64,000 nt of DNA, from contig NZ_JBFRCU010000032.1 in assembly GCF_052113205.1 (NCBI RefSeq), forward strand, positions 1 to 64,000, in the 5' to 3' direction. This DNA comes from Inquilinus sp052113205 (GTDB lineage Bacteria; Pseudomonadota; Alphaproteobacteria; DSM-16000; Inquilinaceae). Made by a program: the position numbers and the translations under genes. Below the pieces are notes generated by a model that was not told the origin of the DNA, ran no database searches, and saw only the letters and a program-made list of their open reading frames with translations. The first letter of the stretch is position 1, and each line of letters opens with the position of its first letter. Positions 33,738-43,119 of the stretch are shown piece by piece.

Positions 33738-35287
33738 ATGTGAGCGCGCGCAAGACCGAGATCCGCAGCCGCCACGGCCTGGTCGCGGCCCAGCACCGTT
33801 ATGCCGCCGAGGCCGGCGCGGCGGTGCTGGGCCGTGGCGGCAACGCCATGGACGCGGCGGTGGTGGCGGCGCTGGTGCTGAGCGTGGTCGAGCCCTGGCT
33901 GTCGGGCATCGGCGGCGGCGGCTTCCTGTTGCATGCCGATGGCTCGAGCGGCGCGGTCTCGGCGCTGGATTTCAACGTCCGCACCCCGGCGGCGCTGAAC
34001 CCGGCCGACTATCCGCTGGCGGGGGCCGACACCGGCAACTGGTTCCAGTGGCCGTCGGTGGTCGAGGACCGCAACCTGATCGGCGGCCCCTCGATCTGCG
34101 TCCCCGGCGCCGTCGCCGGCCTGGCCGCGGCGTTGGAGCGCTTCGGCAGCATCGGCTGGGCCGAGGCGCTGGCGCCCGCCATCGACCATGCCGAGCGGGG
34201 GCTGGAGATCGACTGGTACGCCGCCTTCTGCATCTCGATCGAAGCCGCAGCCCTCGGTCGTTTCGCGCCGACGGCCGCGCTGCTGCTGGAGGACGGCGAG
34301 GCGCCGAAGGCGGCGGATGGAAAGCACCGCCCGATGTCGGCCAAGGCGCAGATGCTGCGGCGGCTGGCGCAGGAAGGCGCCCGAGACTTCTACGAAGGCG
34401 AGATCGCGCGCGACCTGGCGGGCGACCTGGCCGAGGCCGGGTCGCGCATCATCGCGTCCGACCTCGCCGCCTACCAGCCGCGCTGGGCCGAGCCGCTGCG
34501 CGGCGCCTATCGCAGCCGGGACGTCTGGGCCATGCCAGGGCTGAGCGGCGGCCCCAGCCTGCTGCAGGCGCTGGACCTGCTGGCGCCGCGCACCGGCTGG
34601 GGCGACCGGCCGGACGCTCGGGCGGCGCTGGCCTATGCCCGGGCGGCGCGCGAGGCCTACCGCCGCCGCCTGACCGGCATGGGCCATGCCGGCCTCAGCA
34701 GCGATCCCGGCTGCACCAGCCATGTCAGCGTGGTCGACGCGCAGGGCAACATGGTCTCGCTGACCAACACCCTGCTGTCCCGATTCGGGTCGAAGGTGGT
34801 GCTGCCCCGCGCCGGCATCCTGATGAACAACGGGATGATGTGGTTCGACCCGCGGCCGGGCCAGCCGAACTCGATGGCCGGAGGCGCCCAGCCGCTTGCG
34901 AATATGTGCCCGCTGATCCTGGGCCGCGACGGCCGGCCGGAGCTGGCGATCGGCGCCGCAGGCGGCCGGTCGATCTTCCCGGCCCTGCTGCAGCTGATCT
35001 CCTACGTTGTCGATTACGGCATGACGCTGGAGGAGGCGTTCCACACGCCGCGGGTCGATGCCAGCACCCCGACCATCAAGGTGAATGCGGCCGCGGCGCC
35101 GGATGTCGCTGCCGCCGTCGCCCGCGACTTCCCCGTGCAGATCGTCGAGGATACGCTGTATCCGGTGAACTTCGCCATCGCCTCCGCTGCCGCGCGCGAT
35201 CCAGGGACCGGCGAGACGGTCGGCATGGCCCACCCGACCAGCCCCTGGTCCGGCGTCGCGGTCGGAGGACCGGCCGATGCCGACTGA
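33734..35287 (+). CDS. Gamma-glutamyltransferase family (Ntn-hydrolase) protein
   Basis: This 517-residue protein has GGT-family marks: AAEAGAAVLGRGGNAMDAAV, SGIGGGGFLL, and the autoprocessing site GCTSHVSVVD with the nucleophile threonine at about T328. Then come NTLLSRFGSKVVLP and GGAQPLANMCP. There is no signal peptide, so it is probably cytoplasmic, unlike classical periplasmic GGT. It would cleave a gamma-glutamyl or similar amide bond after uptake. Its 3' end overlaps the ATPase gene by 11 bases. Confidence 0.85.
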   Translation: MNVSARKTEIRSRHGLVAAQHRYAAEAGAAVLGRGGNAMDAAVVAALVLSVVEPWLSGIGGGGFLLHADGSSGAVSALDFNVRTPAALNPADYPLAGADTGNWFQWPSVVEDRNLIGGPSICVPGAVAGLAAALERFGSIGWAEALAPAIDHAERGLEIDWYAAFCISIEAAALGRFAPTAALLLEDGEAPKAADGKHRPMSAKAQMLRRLAQEGARDFYEGEIARDLAGDLAEAGSRIIASDLAAYQPRWAEPLRGAYRSRDVWAMPGLSGGPSLLQALDLLAPRTGWGDRPDARAALAYARAAREAYRRRLTGMGHAGLSSDPGCTSHVSVVDAQGNMVSLTNTLLSRFGSKVVLPRAGILMNNGMMWFDPRPGQPNSMAGGAQPLANMCPLILGRDGRPELAIGAAGGRSIFPALLQLISYVVDYGMTLEEAFHTPRVDASTPTIKVNAAAAPDVAAAVARDFPVQIVEDTLYPVNFAIASAAARDPGTGETVGMAHPTSPWSGVAVGGPADAD

Positions 35288-36263
35288 GGCCCCGCCCCTG
35301 CTCGCCATCGACGGGCTGCGGGTCGCCATCGGCGGCCGGTCCGTGGTCGATGGGGTGTCGCTGTCGATCCGCCGCGGCGAGGTGCTGGCCCTGGTCGGCG
35401 AGAGCGGCTGCGGCAAGAGCCTGACCGCCCTGTCGGTGCTGCGCCTGCTGCCGGCCGCCGCGCGCGTCGCCGGCGGCTCTATCGCCATGGAGGGCACCGA
35501 TCTGTTGGCACTGGACGAAGCGTCGCTGCGCGACCTGCGCGGCAACCGGGTGTCGGTGATCTTCCAGGAGCCGGTGGCGTCGCTGAACCCGCTGGTCCGG
35601 GTCGGCGACCAGGTGGCGGAGAGCCTGCGGCTGCATCGCGGCGCCTCGGCCGCCGCCGCCCGGGCCGAGGCCGTGGCCATGCTGGCGCGGGTCGGCATCG
35701 CCGATCCGGAGCGGCGGGCCGGGCAGTTCCCGTTCGAGCTGTCGGGCGGCATGTGCCAGCGGGTGATGATCGCGTCGGCCCTGATCTGCCGGCCGGAGAT
35801 CCTGATCGCCGACGAGCCGACAACGGCGCTGGACGTCACCATCCAGGCGCAGATCCTGGATCTGCTGAAATCGCTGCGTGCCGAGGCCGGCAGCGCCATT
35901 CTGCTGATCACCCACGACATGGGCGTGGTCGCCGACATGGCCGACCGGGTGGCGGTGATGTATGGCGGCACGGTGGTCGAGAGCGGGCCGGTCGATGCGA
36001 TCTTCGACGCCCCGGCCCATCCCTACACCAAGCTGCTGCTGGCGACCGTGCCGCGGCTGGACGGCCCGCGCCGCGAGGAGCTGAAGACCATCGCCGGCGC
36101 GGTGCCGGATGCGGCGAGCTGGCCGCAGGGCTGCCGCTTCCGCACCCGCTGCCCGCTGGCCGATGAGCGCTGCGCCGAGGCGCCGCCGCTGGAGCCGGCG
36201 CAGGGCGATCCCGGCCACCTCGCCGCCTGCTGGCATGGCGACCGCGTCGGGGCGCTGGCATGA
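35277..36263 (+). CDS. Dipeptide-type ABC transporter ATP-binding protein (DppD-like)
   Basis: This 328-residue ATPase has Walker A GESGCGKS (41-48), signature LSGGMCQR (Cys where Arg is usual), Walker B ILIADEPTTALDVT and switch ITHD. The tail CRFRTRCPLADERC is typical of oligopeptide importers. It starts 11 bases before the end of the GGT-family gene, with GGAGGA just upstream. Confidence 0.9.
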   Translation: MPTEAPPLLAIDGLRVAIGGRSVVDGVSLSIRRGEVLALVGESGCGKSLTALSVLRLLPAAARVAGGSIAMEGTDLLALDEASLRDLRGNRVSVIFQEPVASLNPLVRVGDQVAESLRLHRGASAAAARAEAVAMLARVGIADPERRAGQFPFELSGGMCQRVMIASALICRPEILIADEPTTALDVTIQAQILDLLKSLRAEAGSAILLITHDMGVVADMADRVAVMYGGTVVESGPVDAIFDAPAHPYTKLLLATVPRLDGPRREELKTIAGAVPDAASWPQGCRFRTRCPLADERCAEAPPLEPAQGDPGHLAACWHGDRVGALA

Positions 36264-37222
36264 CCCCGCTCCTCTCGGTCCGCGACCTGGCGGTGCATTT
36301 CCCGGTCCGCGGCGCCGCCAAGGGCGCCGTGGTCAAGGCGGTGGACGGCATCTCGCTCGACCTCGAGGCCGGCCGCACCCTGGCGCTGGTCGGCGAGAGC
36401 GGCTGCGGCAAGTCGACCACCGGCTACGCCATCCTCGGGCTGGAGCGGGCGACGCGCGGCACCGTCGCCTTCGAGGGCCGCGACGTCACCCACGCCGCCG
36501 CGGCCGAGCGCCGCGCCCTGGCCGGCGCCATGCAGATCGTGTTCCAGGACCCCAGCGCCGCGCTGGACCCAAAGATGCGGATCGACGCCAGCATCGCCGA
36601 GCCGCTGGCGATCCGCGGCACGCCCGGTGCCGAGCGCCGGCGGCGCGTGGCGGAGCTGCTGGACCTGGTCGGCCTGCCGGCCAGCTACGCCCAGCGCACT
36701 CCCAACGAGCTGTCGGGCGGGCAGCGCCAGCGTGTGGTGATCGCCCGCGCCCTGGCGCTGTCGCCGAAGCTGCTGGTCTGCGACGAGCCGGTCTCGGCGC
36801 TGGACGTGTCGATCCGCTCGCAGATCCTGAACCTGCTGGTGCGGCTGCAGGACCAGCTCGGCCTGGCCTATCTGTTCATCAGCCACGATCTGTCGGTGGT
36901 GCGCCACATCGCCGACCGGGTGGCGGTGATGTATCTCGGCACCATCGTCGAGCAGGGCGACACCGACTCCGTCTTCGCGGCGCCGCGCCATCCCTATACC
37001 GAGGCGCTGCTGTCGGCGATCCCGCTGCCCGATCCGCGGGCCCAGCGGCAGCGCCGCAAGATCATCCTGTCCGGCGACCTGCCGAGCCCGCTGGCCACGC
37101 CCGCCGGCTGCCCCTTCGTCAGCCGCTGCCCGATCCGGGTCGAGGAGTGTGCCGCCATCCGCCCGGCGCTGCGCCCGGCCGAGGGCGGCACCGAGGCGGC
37201 CTGCCTCGTCCGAGCGGGATGA
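36260..37222 (+). CDS. Dipeptide-type ABC transporter ATP-binding protein (DppF-like)
   Basis: This 320-residue ATPase has Walker A GESGCGKST (45-53), LSGGQRQR, Walker B LLVCDEPVSALDVS and ISHDLSVV. The cysteine-containing tail CPFVSRCPIRVEEC is present. ATGA overlap with the preceding ATPase. It is the last gene of the operon and converges on the malonate carrier gene, 19 bases away. Confidence 0.9.
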   Translation: MTPLLSVRDLAVHFPVRGAAKGAVVKAVDGISLDLEAGRTLALVGESGCGKSTTGYAILGLERATRGTVAFEGRDVTHAAAAERRALAGAMQIVFQDPSAALDPKMRIDASIAEPLAIRGTPGAERRRRVAELLDLVGLPASYAQRTPNELSGGQRQRVVIARALALSPKLLVCDEPVSALDVSIRSQILNLLVRLQDQLGLAYLFISHDLSVVRHIADRVAVMYLGTIVEQGDTDSVFAAPRHPYTEALLSAIPLPDPRAQRQRRKIILSGDLPSPLATPAGCPFVSRCPIRVEECAAIRPALRPAEGGTEAACLVRAG

Positions 37223-37241
37223 CGGCAGCCGTGGTGCTGGG

Positions 37242-38606
37242 CTACAGCAGCCCCGGCACCACCAGCGCCAGCCAGGCCAGCAGCGGTCCGACCACCACGA
37301 CGATGGCGCTGTAGATCAGCATCTGCCGGAAGAAGGCGTCGCGGTCGATGCCATGGGCGTTGGCCACCACCAGCGCGCCGTTGGTCGAGAACGGGCTGAC
37401 ATCGACGATGGTGGTCGAGATCGCGATCGCCGCCACCATGCCGGGCACGCCGAGATGGCCCTGCATCAGCAGCGGCACGGCCAGCGGGATGGTGGCGCCC
37501 AGCACCGCGACCGACGAGGCGAAGGCCGAGACCACGCCGGCGACGTAGCACAGCAGCAGCGCGCCCAGCAGCGGCGCCGCCATGGCCGAGACGCCGCCGC
37601 CGACATAGTCGACCGCGCCGGTCTTCTGCAGCACGCCGATATAGGTGATGACGCCGCCGATCAGCAGCACGGTCGACCAACTGATCTTGTCGACCGCGCC
37701 CTTCTGCCCGCGCGGGCAGACCAGGGCCAGGACCACGGCGACGCTCATCGCCACCAGCCCGACATTCAGGCTGAAGGCCAGCGAGGCGACGGCCAGCACC
37801 ACCAGCCCGGTCAGGGTCAGCGCCTGCTCGCGGTCGAGCGCGACGTGATGGTCCTCGCCCTCGCGATGCACGGCTCCCGGCCGGGGGTCGGCTGGCCGCG
37901 CCGGCGTGCCGCCATGGCCGCGGACGGAGACCGAGGCGCCGGCCGGCGCGGCGTCGACCAGGCCTTCGAAATCATCGGACGGGCGCCGCACCGGCAGCCG
38001 GTGGCCGCCGAACACGAAGAAGATCACCAGCGCCACCGCGGCGTTGAAGGCCAGGCTGGACAGGAACAGCACGATCTCGTCGCCCGGCAGCCCGGCGTTC
38101 TTCACCACCTGGTTGGTGATGCCGCCATAGATGCTGATCGGGGAGAAGCCGCCGCCCTGGGCGCCGTGCACCACCATCAGCCCCATCAACATCGGGTGGA
38201 TCTTGTAGCGGGCGGCGAAGCGCAGCGCGATCGGCGCGATGATGGCGACCGCGCCGGGGCTGACCGCGCCGATGGCGGTGAGCACGGCGGAGACCGCGAA
38301 CATCACCCAGGGGATGACCGAGATGCGGCCGCCGACCAGCCGCACCGCGTAATGCACCAGCCAGTCGACCGTGCCGTTGTTCTGGGCGATGGCGAAGAGA
38401 TAGGTGATGCCGACCAGGGTGACGAACAGGTCGCCCGGAAAACCGGCCAGGATCGCGGTCGCGGCTGCGGCCGGGGTCGCGTCCGAGAACACGGTTCCGA
38501 CCAGGAAGGCCATGGCGAAGCCGAGGGCGCCCATGTTGATCGGCAGGGCGGTGGCGATGACGAACATCACCACCAGCCCGATGATGGATGCGATCTGCGC
38601 AGACAC
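37242..38606 (-). CDS. matC: MatC-type malonate/dicarboxylate carrier
   Basis: This 454-residue membrane protein starts at GTG 38606 after AGAGG. The N-terminus (SIIGLVVMFVIATALPINMG) and GFPGDLFVTLVGITYLFAIA match the MatC N-terminal family of malonate/dicarboxylate carriers. GAQGGGFSPISIYGGITNQV follows. About twelve hydrophobic segments are split by a hydrophilic central loop of some 60 residues rich in Arg, Pro and His. Next to a GntR regulator and the mdc operon, it almost certainly brings malonate into the cell, replacing the MdcLM or MdcF carriers of other bacteria. Confidence 0.88.
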   Translation of the reverse strand: MSAQIASIIGLVVMFVIATALPINMGALGFAMAFLVGTVFSDATPAAAATAILAGFPGDLFVTLVGITYLFAIAQNNGTVDWLVHYAVRLVGGRISVIPWVMFAVSAVLTAIGAVSPGAVAIIAPIALRFAARYKIHPMLMGLMVVHGAQGGGFSPISIYGGITNQVVKNAGLPGDEIVLFLSSLAFNAAVALVIFFVFGGHRLPVRRPSDDFEGLVDAAPAGASVSVRGHGGTPARPADPRPGAVHREGEDHHVALDREQALTLTGLVVLAVASLAFSLNVGLVAMSVAVVLALVCPRGQKGAVDKISWSTVLLIGGVITYIGVLQKTGAVDYVGGGVSAMAAPLLGALLLCYVAGVVSAFASSVAVLGATIPLAVPLLMQGHLGVPGMVAAIAISTTIVDVSPFSTNGALVVANAHGIDRDAFFRQMLIYSAIVVVVGPLLAWLALVVPGLL

Positions 38607-38659
38607 GTTTCCTCTCCCGTCGTTCTGGTTTTGCGGTAACCGTGCCGTGCCCCCGGACG

Positions 38660-39343
38660 TCAGCCCGTCCGGTCGGGCTCCAATGTCAGGAAGCGCGCCA
38701 GGGCGCTGCCGGCGTTCAGCATGTGCTCGCGCATGGCGAAGGCGGCCTCCTCCGGGTCGCCGCGGGTCATCGCCCGCAGGATCCGGCCGTGCTCGTCGCG
38801 CGACTGGCCCAGGCGGTTGGGATAGCGCAGCTGGGTCCGGCGGAACGGCAGCAGCCGGGCGCGCAGCTGCAGTGCGTGCTCGACCAGGAAGCCGTTGTGG
38901 GTGGCGCGGTAGATGCCTTCGTGGAAGGCCAGGTTGAAAGCGTCGTAGCCGGCGATGTCGCCGGACTGCAGCAGCGCCTCGGACGCCTCGTGCAGCTCGA
39001 TCAGCCGGCCGCGCTCCAGCGCCGTCATCCGGTTGGTCGCCATCCGCGCGCACATCGCCTCGATCTCGGCCGTGACCTCGAACATCTCGGACAGGGTCTC
39101 GATCGTCATCGGCAGCACGACGATGCCGCGGCGCGGCCGGATCTCGACCAGCCCGGCGGCGGCCAGGTGGCGCACGGCGTCGCGCACCGGCGTGCGGGAG
39201 GCACCGTAGGTCTCGGCCAGCTGTGCCTCGTCCAGCACCGTGCCGGGCGGCAGGCGGCCGGTGGAGATCTCGTCGGTCAGCGCCAGGCGGATCCGCTCCG
39301 ACAGCGAGGCGCGATCGTCAACGGGCGTATTCTCAGGGACCAA
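38660..39343 (-). CDS. GntR-family regulator of malonate utilisation (MdcY/MatR-like)
   Basis: This 227-residue FCD-type GntR protein starts at TTG 39343, eight bases after GGGAGG. The winged helix is DEAQLAETYGASRTPVRDAV, followed by RHLAAAGLVEIRPRRGIVVL. The ligand domain has the FCD histidine region FNLAFHEGIYRATHN. It is divergent from mdcA and upstream of matC, the position of MdcY and MatR, which repress malonate genes until malonate is present. The family assignment is firm; the effector is inferred from context. Confidence 0.85.
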   Translation of the reverse strand: MVPENTPVDDRASLSERIRLALTDEISTGRLPPGTVLDEAQLAETYGASRTPVRDAVRHLAAAGLVEIRPRRGIVVLPMTIETLSEMFEVTAEIEAMCARMATNRMTALERGRLIELHEASEALLQSGDIAGYDAFNLAFHEGIYRATHNGFLVEHALQLRARLLPFRRTQLRYPNRLGQSRDEHGRILRAMTRGDPEEAAFAMREHMLNAGSALARFLTLEPDRTG

Positions 39344-39401
39344 ATCCAGAGCCTCCCGTGCACGTTAACTGAATTTAATGGCACAAGCGTATTCCAACAT
39401 C

Positions 39402-39460
39402 TTGCCACAATGCAATCTCCGTATTTATATTCGACGGCAGAGACGGTATCTGTATACGCC
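39402..39460 (+). promoter_or_regulatory. mdc promoter region with GTATAC dyad
   Basis: TTGCCA at 39402 and TATATT near 39427 form a weak promoter-like pair. Downstream, TCTGTATACGCC (39449-39460) contains the GTATAC core. Operators of MdcY/MatR-type malonate repressors are centred on a similar TGTATACA dyad. It lies about 20 bases before the mdcA start, suited to repression. The gap of 133 bases between the divergent genes holds no other obvious feature. Confidence 0.4.
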
Positions 39461-39476
39461 ACCCGCGGAGAGACCG

Positions 39477-41117
39477 ATGGAAGCCGCACGGACCTGGTCG
39501 ACCCTGGCCTCGCACAAGCAGAGGCGCCTGGAGCGGGCGGCGGCCTTCGCCGACGGTCCGGTGCTGAAGCCGGATCGGATCGGCGACGCGCTGACGGCGC
39601 TGCTCGAGCCGGGCGACCGCGTCGCGCTGGAAGGCGACAACCAAAAGCAGGCGGATTTCCTGTCCCGCTCCCTGGCCGCGCTCGACCCCGCCAAGGTCCA
39701 CGACCTGCACCTGCTGATCTCGACCCTCGGCCGGCCCGAGCATCTCGACCTGTTCGAGCGCGGCATCGCCCGCAAGGTCGATTTCTCCTTCGCCGGGCCG
39801 CAGAGCCTGCGCGTGGCGCAGCTGCTGGAGGACGGCAAGCTCGAGATCGGCGCGATCTACACCTATGTCGAGCTCTATGCCCGGATGTTCGTCGACCTGA
39901 CGCCGCAGGTGGCGCTGGTCTGCGCCGAGCAGGCGGACCGGCACGGCAACCTCTACACCGGCGCCAACACCGAGGACACGCCGACCATCGTCGAGGCCAC
40001 GGCCTTCCGCCACGGCGTGGTGGTGGCCCAGGTCAACGAGATCGTCGACGAGCTGCCGCGGGTCGACATCCCGGCCTCCTGGGTCGATTTCGTGGTCGAG
40101 GCCGACCGGCCCTTCGCGGTCGAGCCGCTGTTCACCCGCGACCCGCGCCATATCGGCGAGCTGCAGATCCTGATGGGGATGATGATCATCCGCGGGATCT
40201 ACGAACGGCACGGAGTCACGTCCCTCAACCACGGCATCGGCTTCGACACCGCGGCGGTGGAGCTGCTGCTGCCGACCTATGGCGAGAGCCTGGGGCTGAA
40301 GGGGAAGATCTGCCGCAACTGGGCGCTGAACCCGCATCCGACGCTGATCCCGGCGATCGAGAGCGGCTGGGTCGAAAGCGTCCACTGCTTCGGCAGCGAG
40401 GTCGGGATGGAGGATTATATCCGCGCCCGGCCGGACATCTTCTTCGTCGGCCGCGACGGCAGCCTGCGGTCGAACCGCGTGTTCTGCCAGCTGGCCGGGC
40501 AATACGGCGTCGACCTGTTCATCGGCTCGACCCTGCAGATGGATGCGGACGGCAACTCCTCCACCGTCACGCTGGGCCGGCTGGCCGGGTTCGGCGGCGC
40601 GCCGAACATGGGCCACGACCCGCGCGGCCGCCGCCACGCCAGCGCCGCCTGGCTCAGCCTGATGACCTCGAAGGCGCCGGTCGCCCGCGGCCGCAAGCTG
40701 GTGGTGCAGTCGGTCGAGACCTTCAAGTCGGGCGGCGTGCCGGCCTTCGTCGAGACGCTCGACGCGGTCGAGGTCGGCCGCAACAGCGGCATGCCGATCG
40801 CTCCGGTGATGATCTATGGCGACGACGTCTCCCATGTCGTGACCGAGGAGGGCATCGCCTATCTCTACAAGGCCGAGGGCGGCGAGGAGCGGCGCGCTGC
40901 CATCGCCGCGGTGGCCGGCGCCACCGAGATCGGCCGGCGGGCGGAGGCGAAGCGGACCGCCGACCTCCGGGCCCGCGGCATCGTCGCCTATCCCGAGGAT
41001 CTCGGCGTCAGCCGGCTGCAGGCCAACCGGTCACTGCTGGCGGCGCGCTCGATCGACGACCTGGTGGACTGGTCCGGCGGGCTGTACCAACCGCCCGCCC
41101 GGTTCCGCAGCTGGTGA
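39477..41117 (+). CDS. mdcA: Malonate decarboxylase alpha subunit (acetyl-ACP:malonate ACP transferase)
   Basis: This 546-residue protein starts at ATG 39477 after GGAGAG. The length and sequence (WSTLASHKQRRLERAAAF, ALEGDNQKQADFLSRSLA, GMEDYIRARPDIFFVGRDGS) are those of MdcA. It exchanges the acetyl group on the ACP subunit for malonyl, using free malonate, in the soluble biotin-independent malonate decarboxylase. It is the first gene of the mdcABCDEGH operon. An upstream in-frame ATG at 39378 would add a non-conserved extension and is not used. Confidence 0.95.
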   Translation: MEAARTWSTLASHKQRRLERAAAFADGPVLKPDRIGDALTALLEPGDRVALEGDNQKQADFLSRSLAALDPAKVHDLHLLISTLGRPEHLDLFERGIARKVDFSFAGPQSLRVAQLLEDGKLEIGAIYTYVELYARMFVDLTPQVALVCAEQADRHGNLYTGANTEDTPTIVEATAFRHGVVVAQVNEIVDELPRVDIPASWVDFVVEADRPFAVEPLFTRDPRHIGELQILMGMMIIRGIYERHGVTSLNHGIGFDTAAVELLLPTYGESLGLKGKICRNWALNPHPTLIPAIESGWVESVHCFGSEVGMEDYIRARPDIFFVGRDGSLRSNRVFCQLAGQYGVDLFIGSTLQMDADGNSSTVTLGRLAGFGGAPNMGHDPRGRRHASAAWLSLMTSKAPVARGRKLVVQSVETFKSGGVPAFVETLDAVEVGRNSGMPIAPVMIYGDDVSHVVTEEGIAYLYKAEGGEERRAAIAAVAGATEIGRRAEAKRTADLRARGIVAYPEDLGVSRLQANRSLLAARSIDDLVDWSGGLYQPPARFRSW

Positions 41118-41123
41118 CCGGCC

Positions 41124-41996
41124 ATGGGCATCACCCTTCCCCTGGCTGTTGAGCCCGCCGCCGCGCTTGATCCCGACACCCTCGCCGATCTCGCCGCCTG
41201 GGCGCTGGTCGAGGAGGCGGAGCTGACCCCGAAGCCCGGGCTGGTCGACCGGCGCGGCCCCGGCGCGCATCGCGACCTGGACCTGGACACGCTGCGCCGC
41301 AGCGCCCGGGCCCTGCGCCCGGCCTTCCGGGCCATGGCCGAGGCCGCCCGAGGTCGCGTGCCGGACCAGGCGCTGCGCGAGGAGCTGGCCGCGATCGGCC
41401 GGGTCGGGGAGATCCACATGATGGCGGCGACCGGCGGCAGCAACACCCATCGCGGCGCGATCTGGGCGCTGGGGCTGCTGCTGGCTGGGACGGCGATCGC
41501 CGGTTCGGCCGACCCTTGCCGCATCGCTGCGACGGCCGCCGCCATCGCGCAATGGCCCGACCGCTTCGCGCCGCAGCGTGCAAGCAACGGCGAGAAGGTA
41601 CGGCAGGCGCATGGTGCCGCCGGCGCCCGCGGCGAGGCGCAGGCCGGCTTCCCGCATGTCGTCGCCGTCGCCCTCCCCGCCCTGCGGGCCAGCCGCTCCG
41701 CCGGGGCCAGCGAGACCGAGGCGCAGTTGGACGCGCTGCTGGCGGTCATGGCGTCGCTGGACGACACCTGCCTGCTGCATCGCGGCGGCCGCCCGGCGCT
41801 GGAGGCCGCGCAGGCCGGCGCCCGCGCCGTGCTGGCCGCCGGCGGCACCGCGACCCCGGCCGGCTGCGCGGCGCTGCAGGCGCTCGACGCCGACCTTCTC
41901 GCCCGCTGGGTCTCGCCCGGTGGATCGGCGGACCTGCTGGCCGCCACCCTGTTCCTCGACCGCATCGACCGGAGCTTCGCCCCATGGAACGCCTGA
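41124..41996 (+). CDS. mdcB: Triphosphoribosyl-dephospho-CoA synthase
   Basis: This 290-residue member of the CitG/MdcB family is recognised by ELTPKPGLVDRRGPGAH near residue 34 and by GGSNTHRGAIWALGLL. It makes 2'-(5''-triphosphoribosyl)-3'-dephospho-CoA, the precursor of the ACP prosthetic group. It follows mdcA by six bases and overlaps mdcC by 13 bases. Confidence 0.93.
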   Translation: MGITLPLAVEPAAALDPDTLADLAAWALVEEAELTPKPGLVDRRGPGAHRDLDLDTLRRSARALRPAFRAMAEAARGRVPDQALREELAAIGRVGEIHMMAATGGSNTHRGAIWALGLLLAGTAIAGSADPCRIAATAAAIAQWPDRFAPQRASNGEKVRQAHGAAGARGEAQAGFPHVVAVALPALRASRSAGASETEAQLDALLAVMASLDDTCLLHRGGRPALEAAQAGARAVLAAGGTATPAGCAALQALDADLLARWVSPGGSADLLAATLFLDRIDRSFAPWNA

Positions 41997-42277
41997 GCTT
42001 CGACTACCCCGCCACCGCGACCGTGCCGAAGCGCGCCCATGTCGGCGTCGTCGGCTCCGGCAATCTCGAGGTGCTGATCGAGCCCTCACCGGACGGCCAG
42101 GCCCATATCCGCATCACCACCAGCGTCGACGGCTACGGCGCGGTGTGGCGGGTGGTGCTGGACCGCTTCATCGCCCGCCACGGCGTCGCCGCCGCGGTCG
42201 AGATCAACGATTTCGGCGCCACGCCCGGCATGGTGGCGCTGCGCCTGGAACAGGCGGTGGAGGCCACGAGATCATGA
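41984..42277 (+). CDS. mdcC: Malonate decarboxylase acyl carrier protein (delta subunit)
   Basis: This 97-residue carrier protein has the prosthetic-group attachment serine at S25 in VGVVGSGNLEVLIEP. ITTSVDGYGAVW and EINDFGATPG are also conserved. The dephospho-CoA-derived group carries malonyl and acetyl during the cycle. ATG 41984 lies inside the end of mdcB, and the stop overlaps mdcD by four bases. Confidence 0.93.
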   Translation: MERLSFDYPATATVPKRAHVGVVGSGNLEVLIEPSPDGQAHIRITTSVDGYGAVWRVVLDRFIARHGVAAAVEINDFGATPGMVALRLEQAVEATRS

Positions 42278-43119
42278 ACGCCATCGCAACCCGCAACAGC
42301 TTCATCGAGCTGACTGCCCGCGACCGCGCCCAGGCGCTGCTGGACGACGGCAGCTTCCGCGAGATCCTCGGGCCGTTCGACCGCCTGGTCTCGCCCTGGC
42401 TGCCGCTGCAGGGCATCACCCCCCAGTCCGATGACGGGGTGGTGCTGGCCCGCGGTCGCATCGACGGCCAGCCGGCCGTCGTGGCCGCGATCGAGAGCGC
42501 CTATCAGGGCGGCAGCATGGGCGAGGTCGCCGGCGCCAAGATCGCCGGCGCCCTGGAACGGGCGCTGGTCGACCACGAGCGCGGCATCCCAACCCGGCCG
42601 GTGATCCTGTTCGAGACCGGTGGCGTGCGGCTGCAGGAGGCCAATCTGGGCCTCGCCGCCATCGCCGAGATCCAGGCTGGAATCGTGGCGCTGCGGCCGC
42701 ACGTGCCGGTGATCGGGGTGATCTCCGGCATGGTCGGCTGCTTCGGCGGCATGTCGCTGGCGGCGACGCTGTGCAGCACGCTGATCGTCACCCGGCAGGC
42801 CCGGCTCGGCATGAACGGGCCGGAGGTGATCGAGCAGGAGGCCGGGATCGAGGAGCTGGATTCCTCCGACCGCAAGCTGATCTGGAGCCTGATCGGTGGC
42901 GAGCAGCGCCAGGCCGCCGGCTTCGTCGACACGCTGGTCGCGGATGACGCCGGGGCGATCGCCGACGCCGTGCGAGCCGCCTTCGCCGCCGGCCTGCCGA
43001 AGCAGCATCGCAGCGCTGCGGTAGAGCTGTACCGGGCGCGGCTGGCGGCGATCGACCCCGCCGCGCCGCCGACGCCGGAGCAACTGAGAGGCCTGTGGGG
43101 CGAGGAGAGCGTGTCATGA
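42274..43119 (+). CDS. mdcD: Malonate decarboxylase beta subunit
   Basis: This 281-residue carboxyltransferase-fold (crotonase-like) protein is marked by ARDRAQALLDDGSFREILGP at the start. It has ESAYQGGSMGEVAGAK and GVISGMVGCFGGMSLAA, whose backbone forms the oxyanion hole. With MdcE it removes CO2 from malonyl-ACP. Coupled by ATGA to both neighbours. Confidence 0.93.
   Translation: MNAIATRNSFIELTARDRAQALLDDGSFREILGPFDRLVSPWLPLQGITPQSDDGVVLARGRIDGQPAVVAAIESAYQGGSMGEVAGAKIAGALERALVDHERGIPTRPVILFETGGVRLQEANLGLAAIAEIQAGIVALRPHVPVIGVISGMVGCFGGMSLAATLCSTLIVTRQARLGMNGPEVIEQEAGIEELDSSDRKLIWSLIGGEQRQAAGFVDTLVADDAGAIADAVRAAFAAGLPKQHRSAAVELYRARLAAIDPAAPPTPEQLRGLWGEESVS

Noticed and set aside
39378..39476. 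Longer start for mdcA at 39378
   Set aside because: It would add 33 non-conserved residues over the promoter and GTATAC dyad; ATG 39477 has GGAGAG upstream and matches the family start.
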